Shown here: piece after piece, positions 13,719 to 21,782 of the stretch
How the letters are laid out: each line of letters begins with the position of its first letter
Position numbering within the stretch: the first letter of the stretch is position 1
Program-made: the position numbers and the translations under genes
The notes under the pieces: model-generated
What the model was told of the DNA's origin: nothing
Seen by the model: only the letters and a program-made list of their open reading frames with translations
The model's database searches: none
From: a virus
Virus record (IMG/VR): IMGVR_UViG_3300021477_000001
Coordinates: 1-46,670 of that record
DNA length: 46,670 nt
Strand: one strand, 5' to 3'

Positions 13719-14207
13719 ATGTCAATCCGAACACAGAACGAAACTATCATCCGCGTCGATTGGTTGACGAAGGATGGTAAGCATGAATATGAAATCGTTG
13801 ATGAGGAAAAGCTCTCCGAGTTCCTCACCGAACGAGAGGAAGCGGGAGTAAAGGCCGAGGTGAAGTTCACCCAAACCTTTACGATCTACGAGGTCTCCGA
13901 TGAGGATCCTCTTAAAGATTTCGCAACGATCGTGGATTCGCCCATCGAGCAGGCCAATATCATCAATTCGCGGCTCAAACGGAAACAACGCAAGTTCGCT
14001 CAGGAGATGCTTGAACAGGATAATTTCACGCCTGTCGAAGGATCCTACGATCTTGCGGATGCTGCTGCCGCAGTAGCGGAGCGTAAGTCGGCTTCGCCTG
14101 AAGTGAAGGCCGCCCGTGCGCTTTCTAAGCTTGCTGGGTTCGAGGTTACGCCTGAAGCCCTTGCGGAAATCTTGAAGGCAATGAATCCGCAGAGCGCAAA
14201 TGCGTAA
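13719..14207 (+). CDS. Unknown early protein, acidic and helical
   Basis: The 162-residue protein has an N-terminal alpha/beta part (ETIIRVDWLTKDGKHEYEIV) and a helical, Ala/Glu/Lys-rich C-terminal half. No family is recognised. The leader holds GTTAAATTCAAAAACGAAAGG, closely matching the leader of the SSB-like gene at 21334, which suggests shared control or high expression. A long structured intergenic region follows the stop. Confidence 0.6.
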   Translation: MSIRTQNETIIRVDWLTKDGKHEYEIVDEEKLSEFLTEREEAGVKAEVKFTQTFTIYEVSDEDPLKDFATIVDSPIEQANIINSRLKRKQRKFAQEMLEQDNFTPVEGSYDLADAAAAVAERKSASPEVKAARALSKLAGFEVTPEALAEILKAMNPQSANA

Positions 14208-14254
14208 AAGAGTTCCCTTTGTGCAAATGCACAGAGGGCGCTTGCCATAGCGGG

Positions 14255-14312
14255 CTAGATACGAGGAGAGAGGCAAAGCCTTCCCCGGCTCTTCTCTCCT
14301 CTGTCTAGTTTT
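14255..14312 (+). terminator. Long stem-loop with T-run, probable terminator
   Basis: GAGGAGAGA (14263-14271) pairs with TCTCTCCTC (14293-14301). CTAGA/TCTAG extends the stem outside (14255-14259, 14304-14308) and AGCC/GGCT lies inside (14277-14290). TTTT follows directly at 14309-14312. This fits an intrinsic terminator after the 13719-14207 gene. A second hairpin (CCCTTTGTGC/GCACAGAGGG, 14215-14238) lies just upstream. Confidence 0.55.
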
Positions 14313-14315
14313 ACA

Positions 14316-14417
14316 GTTATTGACGGGAGTGGTTCATAGTGAGACAGAGGAATACCGGATTCACTCTGATCCGCCTAAGGGCCGGCATACCGGATATGAA
14401 CCATTCCCGTGAGTAAC
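14316..14417 (+). ncRNA. Structured non-coding RNA candidate
   Basis: Arms 14316-14338 and 14395-14417 are 23 bases each and pair at all but about two positions, counting one G-U; the core 14323-14338/14395-14410 pairs throughout. The 56-base apical part holds CAGAG (14345-14349), CGGAT (14356-14360), CTCTG (14364-14368) and ATCCG (14369-14373), in the order a-b-a'-b' that permits a pseudoknot. It also holds two ATACCGGA copies. It lies after a terminator-like hairpin and about 80 bases before the next gene. It may be a free RNA or a 5' leader control element. No known class is recognised. Confidence 0.55.
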
Positions 14418-14435
14418 TGGGAAAGGGAAATAAAC

Positions 14436-14480
14436 ATGAAACTCATATTTTGGTTCTCCTGTGAAGTTCAAACCGACTAA
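14436..14480 (+). CDS. Possible 14-codon leader peptide
   Basis: An ATG at 14436 after GGGAAAGGGAAATAAAC opens a 14-codon frame (MKLIFWFSCEVQTD) ending at 14480, 17 bases before the J-domain gene. It could be a leader peptide for the downstream operon. A frame this short can occur by chance. Confidence 0.25.
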   Translation: MKLIFWFSCEVQTD

Positions 14481-14497
14481 GCGGAGCTTAAAACGCT

Positions 14498-14962
14498 ATG
14501 GCAAAAGTTATGATCTACTGGGATGTTAAAATCCAAGCCTATCAGTTAAAGATGAAAACCGATTTCGACCGAATTGAAAAAGTAGTTAACTTTCTCAAAG
14601 CAACCATCCCACATTCTGACCGATCATGGGATCCGAACACGAAAACATGGACCTTCATCGAGAAATATCTTGATGGCGTCGAAAAACTTTGTAAAGTTAT
14701 CTATGGGAATTCAGAAGTTGCCGTTCTAACGAAGGCATCAGTTGAAGGTCAAACAAAGAATCAAGCGGTAGCTTCTCAAACGATATCCGGAACGGACGCA
14801 ACCCTTCTTGAATTTATGAAGCTCCTTCCTTATGAAGCCGCACAGAAAGCCTACAAAGCCGCCTGCTTTGTTCTCCACCCGGATAGGGGAGGGAATATGG
14901 AGGCGATGAGTAAGCTCAACGCCAGTTGGCAGAAGATAGAACGTGAAGTTTATCACCAATAG
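14498..14962 (+). CDS. J-domain protein (DnaJ-like co-chaperone)
   Basis: The 154-residue protein has a C-terminal J-domain-like segment (about 105-150). A helix LPYEAAQKAYKAACFVL leads into the HPD signature (127-129), then RGGNMEAMSKLNASWQKIE. HPD is the motif that stimulates DnaK ATPase. The N-terminal part (about 1-70) is a separate alpha/beta domain with SWDPNTKTWTF, like small domains fused to phage helicases. No Gly/Phe or zinc region is present. It probably recruits host DnaK to a phage complex, perhaps the VWA and FtsK-like proteins encoded next. The start context is ACGCTATGG. Confidence 0.7.
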   Translation: MAKVMIYWDVKIQAYQLKMKTDFDRIEKVVNFLKATIPHSDRSWDPNTKTWTFIEKYLDGVEKLCKVIYGNSEVAVLTKASVEGQTKNQAVASQTISGTDATLLEFMKLLPYEAAQKAYKAACFVLHPDRGGNMEAMSKLNASWQKIEREVYHQ

Positions 14963-14976
14963 AAAGGAAAAACGCT

Positions 14977-15663
14977 ATGGCAGACCTAGTTTCAAAGAAT
15001 AAAATCTCCATCGGTCCGTCCAAGGGAAGTCTCCATGCACGGATTGCGGAAGCGGAGCTTCGGAAAGAAGTTTCTCCGAATCAAACTTCCGAAGGAAGCC
15101 CTGATCCGACCGCGGTCCACAATCGAATTGTTATAATGATCGACCAAAGCGGTTCCATGAATGGAGAACCAATTAAGCTCCTTGAAAACGCGGTTCAAGA
15201 CTTCATCCAAAAGAGCAATCCTTCGAATACTGCGATAGCAGTTGAGAGTTTTCCCGAAGGAACTTCCGTCGAAATGACAAATGATAAGATGAAACTTTGG
15301 ATGCTAACGATGGGCCTCCGTGCAAGCGGAGGGACACCGATGCTAGAAACCATGACTCGGGTGCTAGAGACTAATTCAAGAATGACCCGAGCTATCATTA
15401 TCTCCGATGGACAACCGGATTGTTCTCCGATAGCTGGAGCCAAAGAATACGCACGAAAGGAAATCAAAATCGACACCGTCCACATCGGAGATTCCGAAAT
15501 GGGCGTTGATGTCCTAAAGGAAATCTCCGAAATAACCGGAGGTTTGTTCGTTAAGTTTAAGGATATAAAATCCTTTTCAACCGCTTTCGCGTTTCTATTA
15601 CCAGAAACTCGCGCGCAAGCTGCCCAGTTGTTCCTAACCGCTGGGGCGAATGAGGTAAAATAA
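14977..15663 (+). CDS. VWA-domain protein with intact MIDAS
   Basis: The 228-residue product is a single von Willebrand factor A domain after a 45-residue polar N-terminus. The metal-ion-dependent adhesion site is complete: DQSGS (Asp56, Ser58, Ser60), Thr120 in SGGTPM, and Asp144 in SDGQPD. VWA proteins of this type usually work with an ATPase as a scaffold or adaptor. The genes on either side (J-domain, FtsK-like ATPase) make such a complex plausible here. A GAAAGGAAAAACGCT leader precedes the ATG. Confidence 0.8.
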   Translation: MADLVSKNKISIGPSKGSLHARIAEAELRKEVSPNQTSEGSPDPTAVHNRIVIMIDQSGSMNGEPIKLLENAVQDFIQKSNPSNTAIAVESFPEGTSVEMTNDKMKLWMLTMGLRASGGTPMLETMTRVLETNSRMTRAIIISDGQPDCSPIAGAKEYARKEIKIDTVHIGDSEMGVDVLKEISEITGGLFVKFKDIKSFSTAFAFLLPETRAQAAQLFLTAGANEVK

Positions 15664-15917
15664 TGGAAACACTAACTCAGTCTCAACAAGAGCATTCCGA
15701 TAGAGCACATCTTCTATCCGACATCTTCGATTCGGAGGAAGAACTAGCCGAGTTCTTACACAAGAATTATCGAGCAGCAGCCAAGTCGTTTAGAGTTCCA
15801 GGACCAAAACATCACGATCATGGATGGTGTGATTGTTATGGGAAAGCTAAGAAATATTTTCTGAGAAGAGCCAAATGGTTGCTAACTCAGGTACCACATG
15901 ATAATGGACGAATATGA
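15663..15917 (+). CDS. Small unknown protein between VWA and FtsK-like genes
   Basis: The 84-residue protein starts in a TAATG overlap with the VWA stop and ends in an ATGA overlap with the FtsK-like gene. It is helical, with a His/Cys patch (PKHHDHGWCDC) that could bind metal, and a basic C-terminal helix. Tight coupling on both sides suggests it belongs to the same complex. Function is unknown. Confidence 0.65.
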   Translation: METLTQSQQEHSDRAHLLSDIFDSEEELAEFLHKNYRAAAKSFRVPGPKHHDHGWCDCYGKAKKYFLRRAKWLLTQVPHDNGRI

Positions 15918-17047
15918 ATCCCCCAAACAATCTAACTCCTGACCAACTCGGAACTTTAGCGAAGCTCCAATTAAAATTAAGCTCCCTTGGAGTAGACGGC
16001 CATTTTCTCCCAGAAGTAAAGGTAGGTCCCATTGTCACCCTTTACAAGTACGTTCCGACAAACGCCACTCGCGTTTCTCAAGTCGAAAACCGTGCTGATG
16101 ATCTTGCGTTGGCGCTTGGCGTTGATTGTGTACAAGTATCACGGTTGGAGGATGGGGTTGGTATTTTTGTTCCAAACGCTGTTAAGAAACTATTAAAATT
16201 CACCGAGGCGGTATCCGCAGTATGGACATCAAAAGCGAAAATCCCAATCCTTCTCGGAATGGACCACAACGGCCAAACGATCGTCGAAGATTTAACCCTG
16301 CTATCGCACCTTCTTATCGCAGGTTCGACGGGTGGCGGGAAGAGTACGCTTTTGAACTCCGTAATATCCTCCTTAATGTATTGTCGGTCTTCCGACGATA
16401 TAAAATTGGTCCTGATTGATACGAAACAAGTTGAATTTACGCAATTTCAAAAGGCTCCTCATCTCCTCTATCCCGTTGTAACATCAGTCCGTCGAACAAT
16501 CGACGCATTAGATGATCTAGTTTCTGATGTCGAAACACGGCTTCAGTTTATGGCCCGTTCGGGTGCTCAGAATATCCTTCAAATGCACGAAAGAGGAAAG
16601 AAGCTTTCCTACGTCGTTCTTATCATTGATGAACTCGCGGATATTCTTCAAGACGAAACGAGGGATGAAGATGAAGAAGGCAAGCCAATCGGCAAGAAAT
16701 ACGGAAAACAAGCCGAGTATCTACTTGGGAAGATTGTCCAGAAGGCTAGAGCCACAGGTATCCATGTTATTGCAGCAACACAAAGAACAAGCGTTAAGGT
16801 CGTTGAAGGAAATATCAAAGCAAACTTCCCTGCTAGAATTACATTTAGGTTACCTTCCGAAACGGATTACAGAACAATACTTGGAACCTCTGGTGCGGAG
16901 CAGTTATTGTCTCAAGGAGACATGCTTTTCATTAGCCCGAATAGTCCGGCTATTAGAAGGATCCATGCTCCCTACGCCAGTATCGAAGATATAAAAACGG
17001 CCGTCGAAATGGCCAAAGCCAAGGAAGAATCGAGGGTTAAAATATGA
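15914..17047 (+). CDS. FtsK/HerA-type DNA-translocase ATPase
   Basis: The 377-residue protein is the motor core of the FtsK/SpoIIIE family without membrane segments or a gamma domain. Residues about 20-105 form an alpha-like domain (VGPIVTLYKYVPTNATRVSQ). Walker A is GSTGGGKST (137-145), Walker B is VVLIIDE (Asp239/Glu240), and the ATQR and PSETDYRTILG elements typical of FtsK follow. It probably moves double-stranded DNA. Phage copies may act in genome partition, recombination or defence against the host. The linked VWA and J-domain genes make an unusual context. Confidence 0.85.
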   Translation: MNPPNNLTPDQLGTLAKLQLKLSSLGVDGHFLPEVKVGPIVTLYKYVPTNATRVSQVENRADDLALALGVDCVQVSRLEDGVGIFVPNAVKKLLKFTEAVSAVWTSKAKIPILLGMDHNGQTIVEDLTLLSHLLIAGSTGGGKSTLLNSVISSLMYCRSSDDIKLVLIDTKQVEFTQFQKAPHLLYPVVTSVRRTIDALDDLVSDVETRLQFMARSGAQNILQMHERGKKLSYVVLIIDELADILQDETRDEDEEGKPIGKKYGKQAEYLLGKIVQKARATGIHVIAATQRTSVKVVEGNIKANFPARITFRLPSETDYRTILGTSGAEQLLSQGDMLFISPNSPAIRRIHAPYASIEDIKTAVEMAKAKEESRVKI

Positions 17048-17607
17048 CCGACCCGCTTGAGCCGTTGAGGGAGATGATCGAGAAGTGGGAGAAGGTAGAT
17101 ACAGGGCGTACTGGACTCGGCACCGAACACAGTCTAACGCCAGCAGAGAAGTCCATCACCAAGTATTGCGCCAAGGAACTCGCCGCCGTACTCCCGGCGC
17201 TCGAAGAGGCGATGGCCATCGGCCCGTGCGATAAGCATCCGAAGATGTTCTGGATCGAAGGGAAATTCATCAGCGGCTCTCTTAATGGAGAGCTAATTGA
17301 AGCATCTAAGCCCGGACATTGCACCCTCTGCGCCGAGCGCGATGCGGCTCGCGGGGAGGCGCTTTCAATACCTGAACACTTCTGGCGAGACCATTACAGT
17401 TATCTACTCGCTTCCGTGCAAGAACTCCGAACACGTTTCTCAGATTTAGCTATCGAGTTAGAGAAACATAGTAATGGTCATATCCATGACGACGATCCGG
17501 CCACAAAGATGGGGGCGGCAGTCGAAGGGGTGTGCGGCGACCGCATCAATGCCATTCTCGCCCTCGACCCATCGGCGGTGAAGGCGGCTGAGGAGCACAA
17601 ACGATGA
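17044..17607 (+). CDS. Unknown accessory protein on a GC-rich island
   Basis: The 187-residue protein begins in an ATGA overlap. It resembles variable phage accessory proteins that open with LREMIEKWEK-like helices and carry scattered Cys/His residues (GPCDKHPKMFW, HCTLCAERDAARGEA). No enzymatic motif is clear. Base composition differs from the neighbours: I count 38 G+C in 17161-17220 against 25 of 60 in 20401-20460. This points to recent transfer from a higher-GC source, shared with the next two small genes. Confidence 0.6.
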   Translation: MTDPLEPLREMIEKWEKVDTGRTGLGTEHSLTPAEKSITKYCAKELAAVLPALEEAMAIGPCDKHPKMFWIEGKFISGSLNGELIEASKPGHCTLCAERDAARGEALSIPEHFWRDHYSYLLASVQELRTRFSDLAIELEKHSNGHIHDDDPATKMGAAVEGVCGDRINAILALDPSAVKAAEEHKR

Positions 17608-17843
17608 CCTTTAAGGAGTGGATCGTCACGGTTAAGCCAACCGGGAATTGGCGCACGGATATGCAACTCGGATATGAAGCCGCGACCGCCGAAGCCGAGA
17701 AGCGGGAGGCCGAGGCGCGACGGAAAACTGCAAAAGACTTTTATAAATTGGCGATCCGAATAAAAAAGCAAGGCCCGTGGCATATTGGGGGGATTTCTTG
17801 GCGAAGTCTGGGAAGCATGGGAGCGGTCCGAATTACGACGTAG
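17604..17843 (+). CDS. Small unknown protein, GC-rich island
   Basis: The 79-residue protein follows in ATGA overlap. It has a Trp-containing N-terminus (MTFKEWIVTVKPTGNWRTDM), a Glu/Ala/Arg-rich helix and a basic C-terminus. No family is recognised. It shares the elevated G+C of the preceding gene. Confidence 0.55.
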   Translation: MTFKEWIVTVKPTGNWRTDMQLGYEAATAEAEKREAEARRKTAKDFYKLAIRIKKQGPWHIGGISWRSLGSMGAVRITT

Positions 17844-17876
17844 CAAGATAGGGCAAGCGGAAGAGAAGGATAAGCC

Positions 17877-18020
17877 ATGAGCGACACTGAGTTGCCCGTA
17901 GCTGCCTTCATGTTAGGCATGATGATTATATCGGCAGCCTTTTTCATTCGTGCACTTCTGGAACGTATAGTCAATGTGCTCGCCGAGATTCGAGACGAGC
18001 TTCGGAAGTCGGCCAAGTAG
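17877..18020 (+). CDS. Small single-span membrane protein (47 aa)
   Basis: The ATG at 17877 follows GAGAAGGATAAGCC. The 47-residue product has one hydrophobic span (AAFMLGMMIISAAFFIRALL) and a charged C-terminal helix (EIRDELRKSAK), fitting an inner-membrane protein with a cytoplasmic tail. Function is unknown; small early membrane proteins are often exclusion or host-interference factors. Confidence 0.6.
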   Translation: MSDTELPVAAFMLGMMIISAAFFIRALLERIVNVLAEIRDELRKSAK

Positions 18021-18044
18021 GGCCGAAGAGGTATAAAACTCAAA

Positions 18045-18626
18045 ATGATCGAATTCCAAGATTCCGATAATGGAAAAACCCTTTGTTTCTTCTGCATAGA
18101 ATCTGCGCAAGCGGAGCTTTGTAAAAGCTGCCAAAGACCATTCTGTCCGAAACACAGATCGGAGATGGATAAATCCTTATGTATTGAATGTGTGAATACT
18201 TCGAATCTTATCGTAGAATCCAAGGAGCTAATCGACCCCGAAGGGGTTCATAAGAACGGACGGACGATTGTTCTAAGAGGCGAAGCCTGGATGCGCAGCC
18301 GCGAACTAATCTCAAACATGACGGATGTGGAGCTTGAAGCCAAAATCAAATCGTACCAAGAAGCCGTTTGGGAAGCAGAAAAAGTCCTGGACTACAGAAG
18401 AATTATGTTGGGACAAGCGCAGCATGAAGGTGCTGAGAGATATTCTAAAAAGCTTAGCCGACTTCGGCTTATCAAAGCGGTTGACAAAACACATCATGTT
18501 GCAGGTTCCACGGTTAAAGAAAAATCCGAAAACATTAAAGGTGCTCTTGGGGCTTTATCTAAGCTAGGTCTCAAAAAGGACCAAATCGCCCAAATCCTCC
18601 TAAAGCTTGCTCAAAAGAAAGGCTAA
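18045..18626 (+). CDS. Zinc-finger protein with C-terminal helices
   Basis: The 193-residue protein has an N-terminal Cys/His cluster: CFFC, CKSC, CPKH, then CIEC (about residues 14-63). This is a cross-braced zinc-finger layout like B-box or AN1 types. The remainder is helical with many Lys and Leu and ends in a repeated K/L pattern (GALGALSKLGLKKDQIAQIL). It likely binds protein or nucleic acid. It precedes a PD-(D/E)XK nuclease gene by five bases. Confidence 0.65.
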   Translation: MIEFQDSDNGKTLCFFCIESAQAELCKSCQRPFCPKHRSEMDKSLCIECVNTSNLIVESKELIDPEGVHKNGRTIVLRGEAWMRSRELISNMTDVELEAKIKSYQEAVWEAEKVLDYRRIMLGQAQHEGAERYSKKLSRLRLIKAVDKTHHVAGSTVKEKSENIKGALGALSKLGLKKDQIAQILLKLAQKKG

Positions 18627-18630
18627 AGCC

Positions 18631-19650
18631 TTGAGTGAAACTCAAGAAAAAATAAAACCAGGTGAACTCTACCGAATCCACGACGACGGAAAATGGGAAA
18701 TATATCTGGACGCAACGATGGTCGGTAGTTTCGGACAATGCCCAGATTTATTCAAAGAATCCTTCGTGAATAATCTTTCTCCGAAAGGCGATCGTCCATT
18801 CGCACGCGATCTTGGTTCATGGTGGTCCCGGGTAATGGAATCCATCTATGCGAATCAGTTCAAAGGTATTCTCCTTGAACCAAAACAAATAGTAGACATC
18901 GCCACTCTGACTTGGTCCGAACTCCGAATGAACGAACTCGAAGCTCTCCATCCGAAAGCGTGGAAAGAATTCGGAGGTCAATACGGCGCGCTTGCGATGA
19001 TCGCAGATTACGCCGCGCGTCAACTTCCGATCGACTATAAAACCTGGAAGATAATCGCCGCAGAAGCGAGCTTCGGTCGTAATAGGGAGGTGAAAGTTGG
19101 AGAGACTGAAAAGGTTATTCTTTATTGGATGGGCCAACCCGATCTCTTCGTTATATTTAATGATCGCATTCTTCCTGTTGACCATAAATCAATTTCTTCT
19201 ATCGAGCCTTCTACGAATCGCAAATATAAACCTCACATTCAAATCCCTGGTTATATACTGGCTGGTCAAATTCTTCTTAAAAGTCTCGGCTATGATCTCC
19301 CATGCGACCGTGCTATTATCAACTGCGTCGCTCGAAAGGATTCGACGACAAAAGATGGTCAGGATATAAAGAAGCCCAGGTTTAAGCGTTTCACCGTCCA
19401 ATACACTGAAAGCGAACTCGAAGAATGGAAAAAGATTCGTTTAAGGCAGGCTGAACTCATACGGGAATGTTTTGAAACGGGAGTTTGGCCTCGAAACGAA
19501 TACCAATGTTCTTACATGTGGGGACGTCCATGCCAATTCCAGAATTTACATGAAAAACCACCCGAAATCCGAGACGTTATTATCAAATCGGATTACATCA
19601 AAAAAGCTCCTTGGATACCAGGGAGGACGGAGAAGGAGGAAGAAAAATGA
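18631..19650 (+). CDS. PD-(D/E)XK nuclease (RecB/Cas4-like)
   Basis: The best start is TTG 18631 after GAAAGG, giving 339 residues; another TTG at 18607 overlaps the preceding gene. The nuclease core is PDLFVIFNDRILPVDHKS, the D...DxK arrangement of RecB-family exonucleases. A Cys near the N-terminus (SFGQCPDLF) and two near the C-terminus (YQCSYMWGRPCQF) recall the Fe-S cluster pattern of Cas4/AddB, but a fourth cysteine at the usual position is not obvious. It probably resects DNA ends, with the Sak4-like ATPase and SSB encoded nearby. Confidence 0.75.
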   Translation: MSETQEKIKPGELYRIHDDGKWEIYLDATMVGSFGQCPDLFKESFVNNLSPKGDRPFARDLGSWWSRVMESIYANQFKGILLEPKQIVDIATLTWSELRMNELEALHPKAWKEFGGQYGALAMIADYAARQLPIDYKTWKIIAAEASFGRNREVKVGETEKVILYWMGQPDLFVIFNDRILPVDHKSISSIEPSTNRKYKPHIQIPGYILAGQILLKSLGYDLPCDRAIINCVARKDSTTKDGQDIKKPRFKRFTVQYTESELEEWKKIRLRQAELIRECFETGVWPRNEYQCSYMWGRPCQFQNLHEKPPEIRDVIIKSDYIKKAPWIPGRTEKEEEK

Positions 19651-19853
19651 AACATGGTGGGATTATTGGAGGGGTATTAATGGCATTATGCTCCTATACA
19701 ACTGTATCCGCCGCATGGAAGCATAGCTTATGGCTCACTTTCATTAGCGTAACCGGACTTCTTTTTACGTCCTGGGGGTTATACTCTTCTGGTTATGTTG
19801 AAGCCTGTAAAGAGTATGAAAAAGTAGTTGACGAAGAAGAGGAGAAAGCATGA
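19647..19853 (+). CDS. Small two-span membrane protein
   Basis: The ATG at 19647 overlaps the nuclease stop (ATGA). The 68-residue product has two hydrophobic segments (GGIIGGVLMALCSYTTVSAA and WLTFISVTGLLFTSWGLY) and an acidic tail (KVVDEEEEK). A membrane location is clear. It could be a second holin-like or an exclusion protein. Function is unknown. Confidence 0.6.
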   Translation: MKHGGIIGGVLMALCSYTTVSAAWKHSLWLTFISVTGLLFTSWGLYSSGYVEACKEYEKVVDEEEEKA

Positions 19854-20167
19854 GTACAAGCCATGAATGGGCAAAAGAACTACATGAGACAGCAGATTTT
19901 CTACTCTCTAAGCCAGAGGTAGAGATTGGAAAAATTCCTGAAACAAGAGGATGGTTTTTTAATGAAAAAGAAGTTTTTCTAAATTTAGTTAGGGCTACAA
20001 AGCCTGGTCGAAAGGAAATGTCAGAAAACTACGTAGATTTCTACCCAACTGGTGCACATCTTCAACTAACAATAAGTCGTAACTTAGTTTGTCGAAGAAT
20101 AAACCCTGAGTGGGAATGTGAACCTCTTCTATCTCAAGAAGAAGATGCTTCCTTGGAGGCTAAATGA
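19850..20167 (+). CDS. Unknown small early protein
   Basis: The 105-residue protein starts in an ATGA overlap and ends the same way with the next gene. It has a helical start (HEWAKELHETADFLLSKPEV) and a beta-like middle. No known motif. The pattern resembles short phage helper proteins next to recombination genes. Confidence 0.6.
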   Translation: MSTSHEWAKELHETADFLLSKPEVEIGKIPETRGWFFNEKEVFLNLVRATKPGRKEMSENYVDFYPTGAHLQLTISRNLVCRRINPEWECEPLLSQEEDASLEAK

Positions 20168-21006
20168 TCGAAGGAAGAAATATGGAAACCGAATCTTCAA
20201 CAGGCCGACTCCGTGTCGCTATCATCGGACCTGAGAAGAACGGTAAATCCGTCCTAGCATCGACAAGCCCAGGAATAAAACTTTTCTTGGACTTTGACCA
20301 ACGCGCAGAAGCCGTCGCAGGTAAAAAGGGCGTCTACGCCATAACCTTCAAAGACCCTGGTGGAATTAAGATGCCAGAAGCCGCAGAAGAAGTTTTGGAT
20401 GTTATGAATGGCCTTTCAGCTTCGCTCGATTTAAGCCAACTAAAAACAAAAAGAGGGCAGCCAGTCTTTCCACAGTTGAAAACTCCAACGATAATCGACG
20501 GTCTGATCTTTGATTCGATGTCCAGCTTCGCTAAAATGATGATGGATTACGAAACCTATAACAATGCCGACCTTTGTCGAAAGGTAAAGATTGGCCCAGG
20601 ATTAGAAGTCCGCGTCCCGAGGAACTACGATGCCTGGAGAGCGGAGATGGATGGAGTTGGCTCTGCTGTTTTTCAGGCATTCGCCCTTCCGATAAACGTC
20701 TTCTGTATCTTCCACGAAGTCGCAGAAGAGGCCCTCGATTCCACAGATGAAAAACCGAAATATACGGGCAAAGTTTCCATTTATCCCGTCCGATATAAGA
20801 GCTTGCTCAAGTATTTCAACGAAGTTTGGCGTGTTCGTCTCACGCCGATCCCATCTCAATCTGGTCAGAGATATCTACCGAGAGTCTATCCCTTACCAGA
20901 TTATACGATGGACGCAGCGACGACGATGCTTTTGGATCCAGTTGAAGAACCAAACATCGAAGCGATGATTCAAAAGCATAATTCAAGAAACGGAGTTAAG
21001 AAATGA
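20164..21006 (+). CDS. Sak4-like RecA-fold ATPase (single-strand annealing/recombination)
   Basis: The 280-residue protein has a P-loop GPEKNGKS (22-29), a Walker B-type strand IIDGLIFDSM and a small RecA core. This is the phage nucleotide-binding family (AAA_24/Sak4). Sak4 proteins promote strand annealing or exchange together with a dedicated SSB, and a DUF669-like gene lies two genes downstream. A second ATG at 20182 after GAAGGAAGAAAT is a possible start. No cysteine cluster or transmembrane segment. Confidence 0.78.
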   Translation: MIEGRNMETESSTGRLRVAIIGPEKNGKSVLASTSPGIKLFLDFDQRAEAVAGKKGVYAITFKDPGGIKMPEAAEEVLDVMNGLSASLDLSQLKTKRGQPVFPQLKTPTIIDGLIFDSMSSFAKMMMDYETYNNADLCRKVKIGPGLEVRVPRNYDAWRAEMDGVGSAVFQAFALPINVFCIFHEVAEEALDSTDEKPKYTGKVSIYPVRYKSLLKYFNEVWRVRLTPIPSQSGQRYLPRVYPLPDYTMDAATTMLLDPVEEPNIEAMIQKHNSRNGVKK

Positions 21007-21302
21007 AAGTCGTATGCACCTATTGTCAGAAAAAGTTTCACAAGAAAGGAATCAAAGCTCACGAGAAATTTTGTGTAAAAAGATCGCGCTCGATGGGGCT
21101 TGATTCCAATTACACAACCGAGCTAACGGCAACTTCCGCTGACTTACAATACCAACGTGAACTCGGAAGAAAAGAAGGGATAAAGGAGGTAGAGGAAAGA
21201 TATAGAACGAAATTCAATGACGTTCAGATAAAGGCTCTCGAAGCCACCTCACGAGCAGTAGACGCAATAGCTCATATGTTTGGGGATTTGCGATTTTCGT
21301 AG
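21003..21302 (+). CDS. Zinc-finger protein
   Basis: The 99-residue protein has CTYC, then HKKGIKAHEKFC: a C-x2-C-x12-H-x3-C finger at the N-terminus. A long charged helix follows (ELGRKEGIKEVEERYRTK). It starts in an ATGA overlap with the Sak4-like gene and precedes the SSB gene, so a role in recombination complexes is likely but unproven. Confidence 0.65.
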   Translation: MKVVCTYCQKKFHKKGIKAHEKFCVKRSRSMGLDSNYTTELTATSADLQYQRELGRKEGIKEVEERYRTKFNDVQIKALEATSRAVDAIAHMFGDLRFS

Positions 21303-21333
21303 AAGTTAAATTCAAAAAGGAGAACTACCGAAA

Positions 21334-21780
21334 ATGTCACCGAGAATAAGCTTTTCCAAAGAACAGCTCGCCGGGCCTCCGCCACTAGACCCCGGTCTTT
21401 ACGAAGTCCGACTTGAGGGCTTCGAACCTGAGGCCGCAAAGAAAGGCGGTTCAACAAACCTGAATCCAATTCTCAAGGTTATCAATCACCCTACCCATAC
21501 GGGTAAGAGAATTTTTGATAATCTCAACACCGGAGCTTATTGGATCATCCCGGCTTTCGTTCATGCTTTCGGATTCAAACTCGAAGATGATGGTCAAGGA
21601 GGCTTCGCCATTCCGGGAGAATTCAACGGAGATAACTATGTTGGACCGTTAACCGGAAGCGTCGGAAAGCTCATCGTTAAACAAACTGAATACAACGGTC
21701 GACCTCAGTTTAAGGTGGACCAATGGATGTGCCAGGTTCCTGGATGCACGGAGAAGCATCCGAACAATTTGGCGAAGTGA
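21334..21780 (+). CDS. DUF669-like single-strand DNA-binding protein
   Basis: The 148-residue protein fits DUF669 phage SSBs. It has a LDPGLYEVRLEGFEPEAAKK-like strand pair, a NPILKVINHPTHTGKRIFDNL OB-type strand set, and a KLIVKQTEYNGRPQFKVDQW strand near the end. A CQVPGC at the C-terminus is extra. It would coat ssDNA for the Sak4-like ATPase. The leader GTTAAATTCAAAAAGGAGAA contains a strong ribosome site and matches that of the gene at 13719. A structured RNA begins just after the stop. Confidence 0.7.
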   Translation: MSPRISFSKEQLAGPPPLDPGLYEVRLEGFEPEAAKKGGSTNLNPILKVINHPTHTGKRIFDNLNTGAYWIIPAFVHAFGFKLEDDGQGGFAIPGEFNGDNYVGPLTGSVGKLIVKQTEYNGRPQFKVDQWMCQVPGCTEKHPNNLAK

Positions 21781-21782
21781 TA

